Source: Acidobacteriota bacterium (lineage in GTDB: Bacteria > Acidobacteriota > JAAYUB01). Taken from it: a stretch of 64,000 nucleotides of DNA. The translations under genes and the position numbers were made by a program. Below, piece after piece: positions 16,822 through 26,603 of the stretch. Under the pieces are notes generated by a model. That model worked only from the letters and a program-made list of their open reading frames with translations, made no database searches and was not told the origin of the DNA. The stretch spans positions 1-64,000 of the forward strand of contig JAFGRT010000219.1 in assembly GCA_016935015.1 (NCBI GenBank), in the 5' to 3' direction. Position 1 is the stretch's first letter. The number at the start of each line of letters is the position of its first letter.

Positions 16822-17702
16822 GTCTGTTTCCTCTGAGCCAGCAGATTCAAGAGATAGTGGCCGTAGTGGCTGTTGCGGCATGCTTCGGCCTGGCGGCGCA
16901 GGTCGTCGGCCGGCAGCCAACCGTGGGCAAAAGCGATTTCCTCGGGACACGAAATCTTGAGGCCCTGGCGTTGTTCGATGGTCTCGATAAAATTGGATGC
17001 CTGCAGCAGAGATTCCTGGGTGCCGGTATCCAGCCAGGCATAGCCCCGCCCCAGTCGCTCCACGTGGATCTCCCCCTGCCGGAGATAGAGGTTATTTAAA
17101 TCGGTGATTTCCAGTTCGCCGCGGGCCGAAGGACGCAGGTCAGCGGCCAGTTCCGTGACCCGGGCGTCGAAAAAGTAAAGACCCGTCACCGCCCAGTTGG
17201 ACTGTGGCTGGGTTGGTTTTTCCACGATGGCCAAGGGTTTTCCCTGGCCGTCGAACTCAACGACGCCGTACCGTTCCGGATCCTTGACCCAGTAGGCGAA
17301 GATGGTGGCGCCGCGCGTCCGAGCGACGGCCCGCTGGAGATGAAGCGGCAGGCCGTGCCCGTAGAAGATATTATCCCCCAGGATCAAGGCGCATCCGTCG
17401 CTACCGATAAAGTCCCGGCCGATGAGGAACGCCTGGGCGATCCCTTCCGGCGCCGGTTGTACGGCATAATGGATCTCCACCCCCCACTGCTGCCCGTCGG
17501 CGAGCAACTTCCGGAACAGTTCCTGATCTTGCGGCGTGGTAATGACCAGCATGTGGCGGATGCCGGCCAGCATCAGCGTGCATAGGGGGTAATAAATCAT
17601 GGGTTTGTCGTAGACCGGCAACAGTTGCTTGCTGATGGCTGTGGTTACGGGGTAGAGTCGGGTGCCGGCGCCGCCGGCCAGAATGATGCCTTTTCTGATC
17701 AT
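16818..17702 (-). CDS. rfbA: Glucose-1-phosphate thymidylyltransferase
   Basis: The 294-residue enzyme joins dTTP and glucose 1-phosphate to dTDP-glucose, the first step to dTDP-rhamnose. The nucleotide-binding [33 protein letters not shown] and [14 protein letters not shown] motifs are all present. Its length is normal. It lies 72 bases after rfbB and overlaps rfbC by four bases, so the three are one operon. Confidence 0.97.
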   Translation of the reverse strand: MIRKGIILAGGAGTRLYPVTTAISKQLLPVYDKPMIYYPLCTLMLAGIRHMLVITTPQDQELFRKLLADGQQWGVEIHYAVQPAPEGIAQAFLIGRDFIGSDGCALILGDNIFYGHGLPLHLQRAVARTRGATIFAYWVKDPERYGVVEFDGQGKPLAIVEKPTQPQSNWAVTGLYFFDARVTELAADLRPSARGELEITDLNNLYLRQGEIHVERLGRGYAWLDTGTQESLLQASNFIETIEQRQGLKISCPEEIAFAHGWLPADDLRRQAEACRNSHYGHYLLNLLAQRKQT

Positions 17703-17774
17703 GTTCCTCGTTCCTCTCCTGGGCCCGCCGGGGAGTGATGGGTGCTGAAATCGGGCGGACCGCCCTGGCGGGGA

Positions 17775-18833
17775 TTAATGGCCACCGGGACGCTGGTCGT
17801 AGTTGCGGGTGATCCATTGTCGATATTCGCCGGACCGGACCATGTCCACCCAGGTTCTGTTTCCCATGTACCAGCGCACCGTCCGCCGCAGACCGCTTTC
17901 AAAACTCTCGCGCGGTCGCCAGCCGAGCTCCGTCTGCAGTTTGCGCGAATCGATGGCATAACGCCGGTCGTGTCCGGGCCGGTCGGTCACATAGGTGACG
18001 AGCGCTTCCAGTTCCCCTGCCGCACGCCCGGTCTGGGCCGCCACTTCCCGGCAGATGAGCCGAACCACCTCGTTGTTTTCCCGTTCGCCGAAGCCGCCGA
18101 TATTGTAGGTCTCGCCCAGGCGGCCGCGTTCCATTATCAGCCAGACGGCCTCGCAATGGTCGGTTACATACAGCCAATCCCGGACATTCCGGCCATCGCC
18201 GTAAACGGGCAGCGGCTTCCCTTCCAGCGCGTTCAGAATCATGAGGGGGATCAGTTTTTCGGGAAACTGGTAGGGACCGAAATTGTTGGAGCAGTTGGAT
18301 ATCTTGATGGGCAGACCGTAGGTTTTGCCATAGGCGTTGACCAGGTGATCGCTGGCCGCCTTGGACGCCGAGTAGGGACTGCTGGGGGCGTAGCGGCTGG
18401 TTTCGATGAAATACCCGGCCGGGCCGAGGGAGCCGAAGACCTCGTCTGTGCTGATGTGATGGAAAAGTTTTCCGGTGGAAACCGTCCAGATCGCCCGGCA
18501 GGCCTCCAGCAGGTTGAATGTGCCCACTACGTTGGACTGAATGAAATCGGCCGGCCCCAGAATGCTGCGATCCACATGGCTTTCGGCGGCGAAATGTACC
18601 ACCTGGTCGGGATTGATCTGCTGTAGCAGAGCCGTGACGGCGTCGCTTTCGGCTAGATCCACCCGGTGGAAGCTGTAGTTGGGGCAAGATTCGATATCCT
18701 GGAGGCTGAGCAGGTTGGCGGCGTACGTCAGTTTGTCCAGGTTATAAAAATGATGCTGGGGATAGCGCGGCACCATCAGGCGGAGAAAGTTGGCGCCGAT
18801 GAATCCTGCACCGCCGGTGACGATTATGCGCAT
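17775..18833 (-). CDS. rfbB: dTDP-glucose 4,6-dehydratase
   Basis: The 352-residue extended short-chain dehydrogenase has TGGAGFIGANFLR for NAD binding, HISTDEVFGSLG with the Thr-Asp-Glu catalytic residues, and YSASKAASDHLV with the Tyr-x3-Lys pair. It makes dTDP-4-dehydro-6-deoxyglucose. It heads rfbBAC; rfbD, the final reductase, is not in the window, so the end product may be rhamnose made with a distant rfbD or another deoxysugar. Confidence 0.96.
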   Translation of the reverse strand: MRIIVTGGAGFIGANFLRLMVPRYPQHHFYNLDKLTYAANLLSLQDIESCPNYSFHRVDLAESDAVTALLQQINPDQVVHFAAESHVDRSILGPADFIQSNVVGTFNLLEACRAIWTVSTGKLFHHISTDEVFGSLGPAGYFIETSRYAPSSPYSASKAASDHLVNAYGKTYGLPIKISNCSNNFGPYQFPEKLIPLMILNALEGKPLPVYGDGRNVRDWLYVTDHCEAVWLIMERGRLGETYNIGGFGERENNEVVRLICREVAAQTGRAAGELEALVTYVTDRPGHDRRYAIDSRKLQTELGWRPRESFESGLRRTVRWYMGNRTWVDMVRSGEYRQWITRNYDQRPGGH

Positions 18834-18955
18834 TCCTGACCTCGGTGAATCCGCCGCCCGGCCTGAAATCAGCCGACCGCACGGCGTGAAAATAGAAATA
18901 TACTACAGGCCGCAGGAGATTGAAACGGGAAATCGGCCGGCATCGGGAGAGGGGC

Positions 18956-18983
18956 TTTGTTTGGCGCCCGGAAGGGGTATAAT
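18956..18983 (+). promoter_or_regulatory. Possible promoter of the S9 peptidase gene
   Basis: A perfect TATAAT lies at 18978-18983, with a poor -35 candidate TTTGTT at 18956-18961 (16-base gap). The GGAGG ribosome site is 10 bases downstream, so the leader would be short. Confidence 0.4.
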
Positions 18984-19003
18984 GGTCCTCCAGGAGGTAA
19001 ACC

Positions 19004-21145
19004 ATGATGTGTACCACCACGTATGCCCTGATTATGGGTCAACGTCACGATCTCATCCCGCCGGTCCGCGGCCGGGCCTTGCTCCGACTGATGTGTCTGC
19101 TGCTTTGTCTGGGCTGGCTCTGGATGTCGCTGCCCGAAGCCACCGCGGCGGTGTTCACTCCCGAGGATGTCGGCCGGGTTCGGCAGGTCAATGACGCCGC
19201 CATCAGTCCGGATGGACGTTGGATCGCCTACACCGTTACCCGCCAGCGCCCGGCGACCGATCAGGCAGGCGGGAATTACACGGAACTCCATGTGATCAAT
19301 CGGGCCACCGGTGAATCGCGGCCTTTTGTCACCGGCGAAGTGAACGTCTCGGCGGTGCAATGGCGTCCCGATTCCCGGCGGATCACCTTTCTGAGCAGCC
19401 GGGGCGACAAGGCCAAAACGCAGGTTTGGGCCATACCAGTGGATGGCGGGGAGGCCGTGGCGCTGACCCATGCGCCGGAAAACATACGGGACTATCTGTG
19501 GCATCCGGCCGGCCGGCGACTTTTCTACGTCGCCGCTGCGCCGCCGTCACCGCGGGAAATGGCCCTTCAGAAGAAAGGGTACGACTTCGTGTATTATGAA
19601 GAGGATTTCCGTCACAACAATTTGTATCGGCAGACGGTGAACGTGGACGGTCCCGCGGGGGAGGCGGAGCCACTCACCGAGAATATCACCGTGGTGGATA
19701 TGGCCCTGGATGCGTCCGGGCAGCAGATGCTGCTCCAGTTTATCGAGAAGAACCTGGTGGATTACCGTTACATGTTCAAGAAGATGGCCCTGCTGGACCT
19801 GGCGACGGGGCAGCGCCGCCTCATCTGGGACGATCCCCGCAAACTCGGCCGGGCCGAGTTGAGTCCGGACGGCCGGCGGGTGGCGTTCACCGCCGCCCGG
19901 GACATTCGGGATCATGCCGTCAGCCAGGTCTATGTCATGCCGCTGGACGGCGGAGAACCACGCAACCTCACCCCGCCGGATTTTTTGGGGCACCTCGAAC
20001 GGATGACCTGGCGGGACGACGAAACTCTCCTGGTCCTGGCGGGCGAGGGCGTGTGGAATACCCTGAGTACCATGCCGGCCGGCGGCGGGGATCGGACGGT
20101 GATTTTCGACGGCCGGACGACCGGGCTGGTGGTCCATTTCCCGTCATTTGCCACTGATTTCAAATGTTTCGTGATGATCGGCGAGACACCGGAAATACCG
20201 GGTGATATCTTTCTGTGGCAACCGGGCGGTGAGCCGCAGCGACTGACCGAGCTGAATCCGTGGCTGAAAGAAAAGAACCTGGGCCGCCAGGAGGTTATCC
20301 GCTATAGGGCGCGCGACGGATTAGAGATCGAGGGACTTCTGGTCTATCCGGTGGATTATCAGCCAGGTACCCGTTATCCGTTGGTGGTGACGGTCCATGG
20401 CGGACCGGAGGCCCACTATTCCAACGGGTGGTTGAACCGCTACCTCAATCCGGCCCAGGTCCTGGCCGGCAAAGGCTACCTGGTCTTCCACCCCAATTAC
20501 CGCAGCAGCACCGGATACGGTGTGGAACGGGTCATGTCGACCTACGCTGATCCGGCCGGGACGGAATTCGACGACGTGGCCGACGGGATCACTTATCTCA
20601 TCGACCAGGGCCTCGCCGACGAGCAACGGGTCGGACTGGGCGGCGGTTCCTATGGTGGCTACGCCGCGGCCTGGTTCTCCTCCTACTACACCCGGCTGGT
20701 GCGGGCCGTCTGCATGTTTGTCGGCATCAGCAACGTGGCCAGCAAGCGGGGCACGACGGATATCCCGTACGAAGAGCTGTATGTGCATTCGGGTGAAAAA
20801 CTGGAGAAAATGTGGCGGCTGAGCCTGGAACGCAGCCCGGTGTACTATGCCCATCAGAGCAAGACCGCCGTCCTGATCCTGGGTGGGACCGAGGACACCC
20901 GGGTGCATCCGTCCCAGAGCTTCGAGTACTACCGGCGCCTGAAGATGAACGACCACCCGGCGGTTCGGCTGGTGCAGTATCCGGGCGAGGGGCATGGCAA
21001 CCGCCGCCAGCCGGGGCGAATCGACGTCTTGTACCGGACGCTGCAATGGTACGACTGGTATGTGCGCGATCGGAAACCGCTGGACGGCCCCATGCCGCCC
21101 CTGAACATCAGCGACCGGTACGGTCTCGACCTTCCTGCGGAATAA
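19004..21145 (+). CDS. S9-family (prolyl oligopeptidase-like) serine peptidase, exported
   Basis: The 713-residue protein has an N-terminal hydrophobic signal near residues 27-48 ending ATAA. A beta-propeller follows, built of WD-like repeats such as SPDGRWIAYTV, RPDSRRITFLS and SPDGRRVAFTA. The C-terminal alpha/beta-hydrolase carries Ser in GGGSYGGYAAAW, Asp in GGTEDTRVHPSQ and His in GEGHGNRR. Such dipeptidyl-peptidase or acylaminoacyl-peptidase-like enzymes degrade short peptides in the periplasm. GGAGGTAAACC precedes ATG 19004. The long pre-signal part leaves open a start at the ATG of residue 11, but that has no clear ribosome site. Confidence 0.93.
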   Translation: MMCTTTYALIMGQRHDLIPPVRGRALLRLMCLLLCLGWLWMSLPEATAAVFTPEDVGRVRQVNDAAISPDGRWIAYTVTRQRPATDQAGGNYTELHVINRATGESRPFVTGEVNVSAVQWRPDSRRITFLSSRGDKAKTQVWAIPVDGGEAVALTHAPENIRDYLWHPAGRRLFYVAAAPPSPREMALQKKGYDFVYYEEDFRHNNLYRQTVNVDGPAGEAEPLTENITVVDMALDASGQQMLLQFIEKNLVDYRYMFKKMALLDLATGQRRLIWDDPRKLGRAELSPDGRRVAFTAARDIRDHAVSQVYVMPLDGGEPRNLTPPDFLGHLERMTWRDDETLLVLAGEGVWNTLSTMPAGGGDRTVIFDGRTTGLVVHFPSFATDFKCFVMIGETPEIPGDIFLWQPGGEPQRLTELNPWLKEKNLGRQEVIRYRARDGLEIEGLLVYPVDYQPGTRYPLVVTVHGGPEAHYSNGWLNRYLNPAQVLAGKGYLVFHPNYRSSTGYGVERVMSTYADPAGTEFDDVADGITYLIDQGLADEQRVGLGGGSYGGYAAAWFSSYYTRLVRAVCMFVGISNVASKRGTTDIPYEELYVHSGEKLEKMWRLSLERSPVYYAHQSKTAVLILGGTEDTRVHPSQSFEYYRRLKMNDHPAVRLVQYPGEGHGNRRQPGRIDVLYRTLQWYDWYVRDRKPLDGPMPPLNISDRYGLDLPAE

Positions 21146-21162
21146 ACGGCGTGAGCGGCAGG

Positions 21163-24100
21163 TCACCCTGTCGACGGCGGCTGGAATGTACCGTCGACGA
21201 TCCGGATGATCCGGGCGGGTGGAGAAAGATCCCCGAACAGTTCAAGGATATGGGGGTGACACGTAAAGAACAGGACCTGGTTGTGTATGGATAACCGGGC
21301 GATGGCGGCGGCTGTCGCCTGCGCCCGCGGAGGATCGAAATTGACCAGGATGTCGTCCATGATCACGGGCAACGGCTCGTTGTGCCGGCCGTGGTTGGCG
21401 ATATACCCGAAGCGGATCGCCAAATAGAGCTGTTCCCGCGTGCCGCGGCTCAGCTGGTGGGGTTCTTTCCAGGCGCCGGTCCGGCTGATGACGTGGATTT
21501 GTTGCCGGGACTCACCGATGGGGATTTTGACGGCCGGGTAGCGGCCGCCGGTAATTTCCCCGAACAGGGCGGATGCCTGCTGGATGACCGCCGGCTGGTG
21601 TTTGCGCTCGAATTCCTGGCGGGCCTGGTCGATGAGAGTGTCCGCCACCCTGATCACCGCCCATTGGCGGGCCTGTTCGTTCAGTTCCGCCAGGATCGCC
21701 TCCTCTTCACTACGCAATTCCGCCACGGTGCCGGCGTCACTCAACCGGCGAATGATCTCTCCCAGGCGAACCTTTTCCTCGCGTTGTCGTTCCAACAGCT
21801 CTTGCAGCTCCCTTTCCTCCTGCTGCAGGTCAAGGATGCCAGTCGCCAGCCGGTCCGGGTCCGTGTTGCCAAAAAGTTCGCGGATTTCGCTCTCCTGTTC
21901 CAGGCCGGACAGGGCCTTCAGCTTTTGCAGGAGCATTTCGCGACGGCGGGCGCTCTCCCGGGCGGTGGCCTCTTCGGCCAGGCGGCGACGGAATTCCTCG
22001 ACGGACCCACAGCCGAGAGTGGACAAGAGTTCCTGCAGCTGCTGATTGAGGGCGGCATGGCTCTGATCCAGCCGTCGGTGGCGGGTCGTTTCCAGCTCTT
22101 TCTGCTTGTCCAGGCGATCACGATCTTCACGTTCTTGTTCAGCCTTCGCCAAGCGTTGCAACAGCACTTCTATTTCCGCCGGCAGGCGGTCCGAATCGAC
22201 ATCCGGCTGGCCCAGGGTGCTGAATACAGCAACGGCCTTATCCTCAAATACCTTCAGTTCCTGACGGATTCGTTGATCCTGCTGGATCAAATTGCTTCTG
22301 GTATCGACGGCCTGACGATATTCAAGGATGCGCTCCAACGCCTCGGTGGCGGTGACCGGATCCAGGTCGGAATCCAGTCCCTGTCCGGCAAGCCAGTTCC
22401 GCCAGTCTGCCTGCAGCTTCTTCAAATCCGCCCCCACGGCGTCGGACCGGCGCTGCATTTCTTCGCGGCGCGTTTGCCATTCCGTCAGTTTCTGCTCGGT
22501 CCGTTTCCGCTCATTCTCCAGAACAGACCGTTTTTCGAGAAGATCTAACTGGTCGTCGAAGCGCTGCAAAACTTCGTTCATGGCCGGCACAAGGTCAATG
22601 GACGGGGCCAGGGCGGCCAGTTCGCCGAGACCGGCGGTGGCCGCTTTTCCCCGAAACTGGTCCATTCGTCGCTGCAGTTCCTGAAGTTGGGCCTGCAGGC
22701 GCTGCCAGTCGTTCATCTTTAACCGGACTGTTTCCGCCCGGGAGATGATCTCCAGTGCCATTTCAGGCGTGATCTCGGCCGGCAGGTGATTGTGCCGGGT
22801 CCAGTCGTCCCAGCGGGCGGTCGCCTGTTCTTCGCACGCCTGGTAGCGGGCCAGAGCGGCTTCGCCCTCGGCCATGACGGTTTGCAATTCCTGTCGCCGG
22901 CTCTCCTCCCGTTTCATCTCGGCCTGGAGGCGCCGGCGGTCCACGGACTGGGCGCGAGCCGTCTCCAGCTCTTCCTCCAGTTCGTCCAGTTGCGCCGGAT
23001 CCGGCTCCGCATCGGGCAGATCCAGGTCTTCCACCAGCGCGCCGATGTCACTTTCCATGGCCGCCAAATGGGCCTGTGCTGCGGCCAGCTCCGTTTGCAG
23101 CGCCGCATGCCGTTCTTCCATCTCCATTGAGGACGGATCAACAGTGGGCAGAAAACGGCGACCGGTAAACAACAGCAGGGAAACGACGAGCAACCCGCCA
23201 CCCATCAGGCCACCGGCCATGGGTAGGCCCAGCCCCAGCAGCACGCTGGCGACGGCCGGTGCGGCCACCAAGAGGATCACCGCCAGCCGGGTGAGAAAAC
23301 GGCGGCTGCGCCGGATACCGCCGGCGGGGGATGCGGCGTGCATGTGCTGCAGATCAGCCGCCCGCTGATCCAAATGAAGGCACCGCTCCCGGCTTTGACG
23401 AGCTTCGTACAGCTGTCGCCGCAGTCGGCGCAGCGTGGATTGGCGGGATTGCAGGCTATTTTCGTCGGGCAGGGAATCGTATCGTTGAAGCTCTTCCCCG
23501 AGCCGGTGCACCGCCGTCTCTTTCTCCCTGATTTCGGCTGCCGTGGCTCCAAGTTTCGATTCCCCCTGGAGGCAGGATTGGCGAGCCTGTTCGAGCTCTT
23601 GCTTCAGACTCACGACCCGGCGGCGGGCGGCGGTGCTGGTATCGAAATTCCGCAGGTCCTCTTCTGTCCAGGCGGGTTGGATGTTCCGGAGCAGCTGCCG
23701 AAACTCCTGCTCCGCGTGGCGGTAACGTTCCTCCACCCGCGGCAGTTCTTCCACAGTGTCCGTGATTTTAGGCCGCTCGCGCTGCAACCACTGGCGGATC
23801 TCCGGATCCGGAGGCGGGTCGGTCGCTGGAAACTGGTCCAGCTGCTGCCGGAGGCTCCGGATCTCCTCTTCCAGCTCCCGGACGCTGGTCTCGTTATGCT
23901 CGAGGAGGTTGGCGGCCGCTGCCTGCTCTGTCCGCAGGCGGTTCAGCTGGACCTCGAAATCCCGGATCCTTTGCCGGGTGAACAGGCCCAGGTCGATCTG
24001 CGCCAGGCGCTCGCCCGGCCATTCGCGGCCCAGCCGTGCCCGGACGCGTTCAGCTTGCTGCGCCAGCTCGGCTGCCTCCACTTCCAGGGCAACGCGGCGT

Positions 24101-25098
24101 CGATGTTTTTCCTGGTAGCTCTGCAGACCGTTGCGCAGTTCGATCACCGCCACCCGCTGGTTCAATAGGGGCTCCTCCGGCCGGATCTGGCGGATCTGAT
24201 CCTCGAAGCGGCGGATTGCGTCATCGGCATCTTGCCGCTCCGCCGCCAGAGACTCCAGCCGGGTAAGCAGCCCATCCATCTGGTCCTTGTGCGGCAGACA
24301 CACGGGTGTTTCGCCGTCTGGCACCGGCTCACCGAACGACTCCAGGACCAACCATTCCTGCCAGGTCTCCCAGGCCGATTGAATTCGTTTGGAGCGGGCA
24401 AGGAGCGTCGACAGCTCATTCCGGCGCCCGTGCCCGGCAGTGATTTCCTTCGCCAGGATCTGCCGAGCCTCCACCGTCTCTTCAAAGCGATCCATCTCGC
24501 GTTTGGCCTCCGCAAGACGGCGGTGAACGTCCTCGAACTGACGAGCCAGATCGTTGATCAGTGGTTTCTGACCCCGGTTTTTGAAAAGTTCATCGAGACG
24601 TTTGCTCAAGGCGGTGCGGGCCCGGGGCAGGGCCTTGACGCTGGTGCCCAGGGTCAAACCATACAGGGCGGTGGTCAGTTCGTCGCTGCGGATGCCGTCC
24701 ATGGACTGCAATTCGTCCAGACTGAACGCGAAAAGCTGATGGAAAGCCTCGGCGGTTGCACCCCTTAGCAGGCGTTGCAGGGCACTCTCACCGACGTCCC
24801 GGCCGTCGGCGTCCCGGAAGCGGGCGGTTTTTTCGCCGTCCTCCCGCCCTAGTGTGAATGGTTCGCCGGCGGCGGTGAGAAGTTCCAATTGGCCGGCGCG
24901 GTGGGTCCCACTGAGGGACGGCAGATAATCGGCGTCGCGCGGCCGGGCAAAACCGAAGAATAGCTGGCGCAGAAAAGCCAGCAGGGTGGATTTGCCGGCC
25001 TCGTTGTCGCCCAGGAACAGGACCAGGTCGCTCAGCTCCGGCAGGACGGCCTCGTGAAACAACCCAAAGTCATGGATGATGCCGCTTCGGATCTTCAT
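21163..25098 (-). CDS. yhaN: Rad50/SbcC-like ATPase of the YhaN type with mid-protein membrane helices
   Basis: The 1311-residue protein has Walker A GDNEAGKST (31-39) at the N-terminus and a Walker B region PVIMDDILVNFDP near residue 1240, flanking long coiled coils (about 180-580 and 670-1130). A hydrophobic stretch at about 600-650 (LAVILLVAAPAVASVLLG and LMGGGLLVVSLLLF) sits where Rad50 would have its zinc hook; YhaN proteins typically have such membrane helices. No CxxC hook is seen there. It probably works with YhaO in DNA end processing near the membrane. The start overlaps the yhaO stop by four bases. Its gene converges on the S9 peptidase gene with 17 bases between. Confidence 0.9.
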   Translation of the reverse strand: MKIRSGIIHDFGLFHEAVLPELSDLVLFLGDNEAGKSTLLAFLRQLFFGFARPRDADYLPSLSGTHRAGQLELLTAAGEPFTLGREDGEKTARFRDADGRDVGESALQRLLRGATAEAFHQLFAFSLDELQSMDGIRSDELTTALYGLTLGTSVKALPRARTALSKRLDELFKNRGQKPLINDLARQFEDVHRRLAEAKREMDRFEETVEARQILAKEITAGHGRRNELSTLLARSKRIQSAWETWQEWLVLESFGEPVPDGETPVCLPHKDQMDGLLTRLESLAAERQDADDAIRRFEDQIRQIRPEEPLLNQRVAVIELRNGLQSYQEKHRRRVALEVEAAELAQQAERVRARLGREWPGERLAQIDLGLFTRQRIRDFEVQLNRLRTEQAAAANLLEHNETSVRELEEEIRSLRQQLDQFPATDPPPDPEIRQWLQRERPKITDTVEELPRVEERYRHAEQEFRQLLRNIQPAWTEEDLRNFDTSTAARRRVVSLKQELEQARQSCLQGESKLGATAAEIREKETAVHRLGEELQRYDSLPDENSLQSRQSTLRRLRRQLYEARQSRERCLHLDQRAADLQHMHAASPAGGIRRSRRFLTRLAVILLVAAPAVASVLLGLGLPMAGGLMGGGLLVVSLLLFTGRRFLPTVDPSSMEMEERHAALQTELAAAQAHLAAMESDIGALVEDLDLPDAEPDPAQLDELEEELETARAQSVDRRRLQAEMKREESRRQELQTVMAEGEAALARYQACEEQATARWDDWTRHNHLPAEITPEMALEIISRAETVRLKMNDWQRLQAQLQELQRRMDQFRGKAATAGLGELAALAPSIDLVPAMNEVLQRFDDQLDLLEKRSVLENERKRTEQKLTEWQTRREEMQRRSDAVGADLKKLQADWRNWLAGQGLDSDLDPVTATEALERILEYRQAVDTRSNLIQQDQRIRQELKVFEDKAVAVFSTLGQPDVDSDRLPAEIEVLLQRLAKAEQEREDRDRLDKQKELETTRHRRLDQSHAALNQQLQELLSTLGCGSVEEFRRRLAEEATARESARRREMLLQKLKALSGLEQESEIRELFGNTDPDRLATGILDLQQEERELQELLERQREEKVRLGEIIRRLSDAGTVAELRSEEEAILAELNEQARQWAVIRVADTLIDQARQEFERKHQPAVIQQASALFGEITGGRYPAVKIPIGESRQQIHVISRTGAWKEPHQLSRGTREQLYLAIRFGYIANHGRHNEPLPVIMDDILVNFDPPRAQATAAAIARLSIHNQVLFFTCHPHILELFGDLSPPARIIRIVDGTFQPPSTG

Positions 25099-26351
25099 GA
25101 GGGTTCCTCCAGCAGGTCATGGCAGAGGTAGGCGGCTTCACGCAGGACGTTCTCCACGACCTCGTCGGCGAGAGGATGCAGATACCGGCCGATACGGGCA
25201 TGGCCATACAATTCCGCCAGGTTCTCCCGCACGAGGTCCTGGTTCTCCGCCCGGCGCCACTCCTCGGCCAGGTGCAAAGCCAGGGCGAGCAGATCGTCGC
25301 CCTCCGCCCGGCGGGTGAGATCCACCAGGGGGCGGGTATCGGCCACCAGTTTTTCCACCCAGATGAAGGGTTGTCGGGTGGCAAATGCCTGATGAAGGGT
25401 ATCCATGAGTTCGACCGTAAAATCCGGTCGGCGCAGGGTATAGTGCAGGGCCGTGCGGCCTTCCAGCCGGACCCGAACGATCACGGATCGATCGCCGCTC
25501 GCCGGCAGGAGCTGGTCGAGGTGTTCCTCGAGGCGCTGGCGCAGCACCACTTCGTCGTCCGTTTCTTCCAATGGGACCGCCAGGTCCAGCCAGCGGACGG
25601 TGTCTGTCGCCACGAATTCCAGTACCATGTGGTCGGGGGCGTGGGCGCGGACCACGACGCAGCCGCGGGATCCCGTCTCGCGGATGTTCCGTCCCTGGGG
25701 CGTGCCCGGATAGACGACGGCCGGCCGTCGATGCAGAACCTGGTGCTGGTGCACATGCCCCAGGGCCATATAGTCGAGACCGGTGGCCAGAAGGTCTTCC
25801 AGTTTGCAGGGCGCGTAATTGTCATGCCCCGGCTGGTCGCCGACGTTGGCGTGGAGGAGTCCGATGCGCGGCACGTCCACACGCCCTTCGGCCCGGTAAC
25901 GGCCGGCTAGGTTTTCCGTGACGTTGCGGGTGGGATAGCTGATGCCCCGGATTTCGGCGATCATTTCACCGTCCCGCAGAACCGGTTGGATTTCCAGTTC
26001 CGGTCCAAACAGGGTGGCGGAAGCGGGGAAATCCAGTGAGGACGCCCAGCTGTTAAGGGGATCATGGTTGCCGACGGCGACGAAGGTGCGGATGCCGGCC
26101 TTTTCCAGACGGAGCAGGCTGTCCCGGAAGAAAAACTGGGCGCGGAGGCTGCGGTCCTCACCGTCGAACACGTCGCCGGCGATGAGCAGAAAGTCGGCCT
26201 GCCGCTCGATACATAGATTGACGATATTCCCGAACGCATCAAAGGTGGCCCGGCGCAGCTGTTCGGCGATGGTGGGCGCCACCTGGCCCAGACCCTGAAA
26301 CGGGCTGTCCAGGTGCAGGTCGGCGGTATGCACAAAGGTGACGGGTTTCAT
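25095..26351 (-). CDS. yhaO: Mre11/SbcD-like DNA exonuclease (YhaO type)
   Basis: The 418-residue metallophosphoesterase carries the five Mre11 motifs: HTADLHLD, AGDVFDGED, VAVGNHDPL, LLHANVG and ALGHVHQHQ, which bind the two metal ions. A cap-like C-terminal part follows. It should be the nuclease partner of the YhaN ATPase encoded directly downstream, with overlapping ATGA. Its own promoter lies just upstream. Confidence 0.92.
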   Translation of the reverse strand: MKPVTFVHTADLHLDSPFQGLGQVAPTIAEQLRRATFDAFGNIVNLCIERQADFLLIAGDVFDGEDRSLRAQFFFRDSLLRLEKAGIRTFVAVGNHDPLNSWASSLDFPASATLFGPELEIQPVLRDGEMIAEIRGISYPTRNVTENLAGRYRAEGRVDVPRIGLLHANVGDQPGHDNYAPCKLEDLLATGLDYMALGHVHQHQVLHRRPAVVYPGTPQGRNIRETGSRGCVVVRAHAPDHMVLEFVATDTVRWLDLAVPLEETDDEVVLRQRLEEHLDQLLPASGDRSVIVRVRLEGRTALHYTLRRPDFTVELMDTLHQAFATRQPFIWVEKLVADTRPLVDLTRRAEGDDLLALALHLAEEWRRAENQDLVRENLAELYGHARIGRYLHPLADEVVENVLREAAYLCHDLLEEPS

Positions 26352-26391
26352 GGCGCCTCCGGCCCTTTTTCTGAAGCGTGGCTACCGCGCC

Positions 26392-26420
26392 ATTATAGCA
26401 GCCTTGTGGCCGCCGGACAA
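26392..26420 (-). promoter_or_regulatory. Promoter of yhaO-yhaN
   Basis: On the minus strand TTGTCC (26415-26420) and TATAAT (26392-26397) are 17 bases apart, and TGC before the -10 box makes it an extended -10. It lies 40 bases before the yhaO ATG. Confidence 0.7.
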
Positions 26421-26563
26421 TCTGCGGTTCACTGCCATTCAGTTCGCCGACAGGCAAATATGCCGACGGCCCGGTGATATACTGTGGATTCATCCTGGTG
26501 GAATTGTTCTTTCCATGACGATCTCGGAATCTTGCTTGACGATGAGGGTCGGATGTTATATAG

Positions 26564-26587
26564 TATAATTTCTATAAAATCTATAGA
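26564..26587 (+). promoter_or_regulatory. Promoter -10 box and palindromic operator of the Rrf2 regulator gene
   Basis: A perfect TATAAT (26564-26569) is followed directly by the 17-bp inverted repeat TCTATA-AAATC-TATAGA (26571-26587). The operator covers the predicted start point, a repressor arrangement. The same palindrome recurs after the gene. The -35 region is weak (TTGACG at 26536-26541 is 22 bases away). Confidence 0.65.
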
Positions 26588-26603
26588 CTTTTGGGTGTTT
26601 GAG

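Noticed and set aside
21382-22548. Plus-strand frame of 388 codons opposite yhaN
   Set aside because: Its Leu/Gln-rich protein mirrors the coiled-coil gene on the other strand; no independent support.
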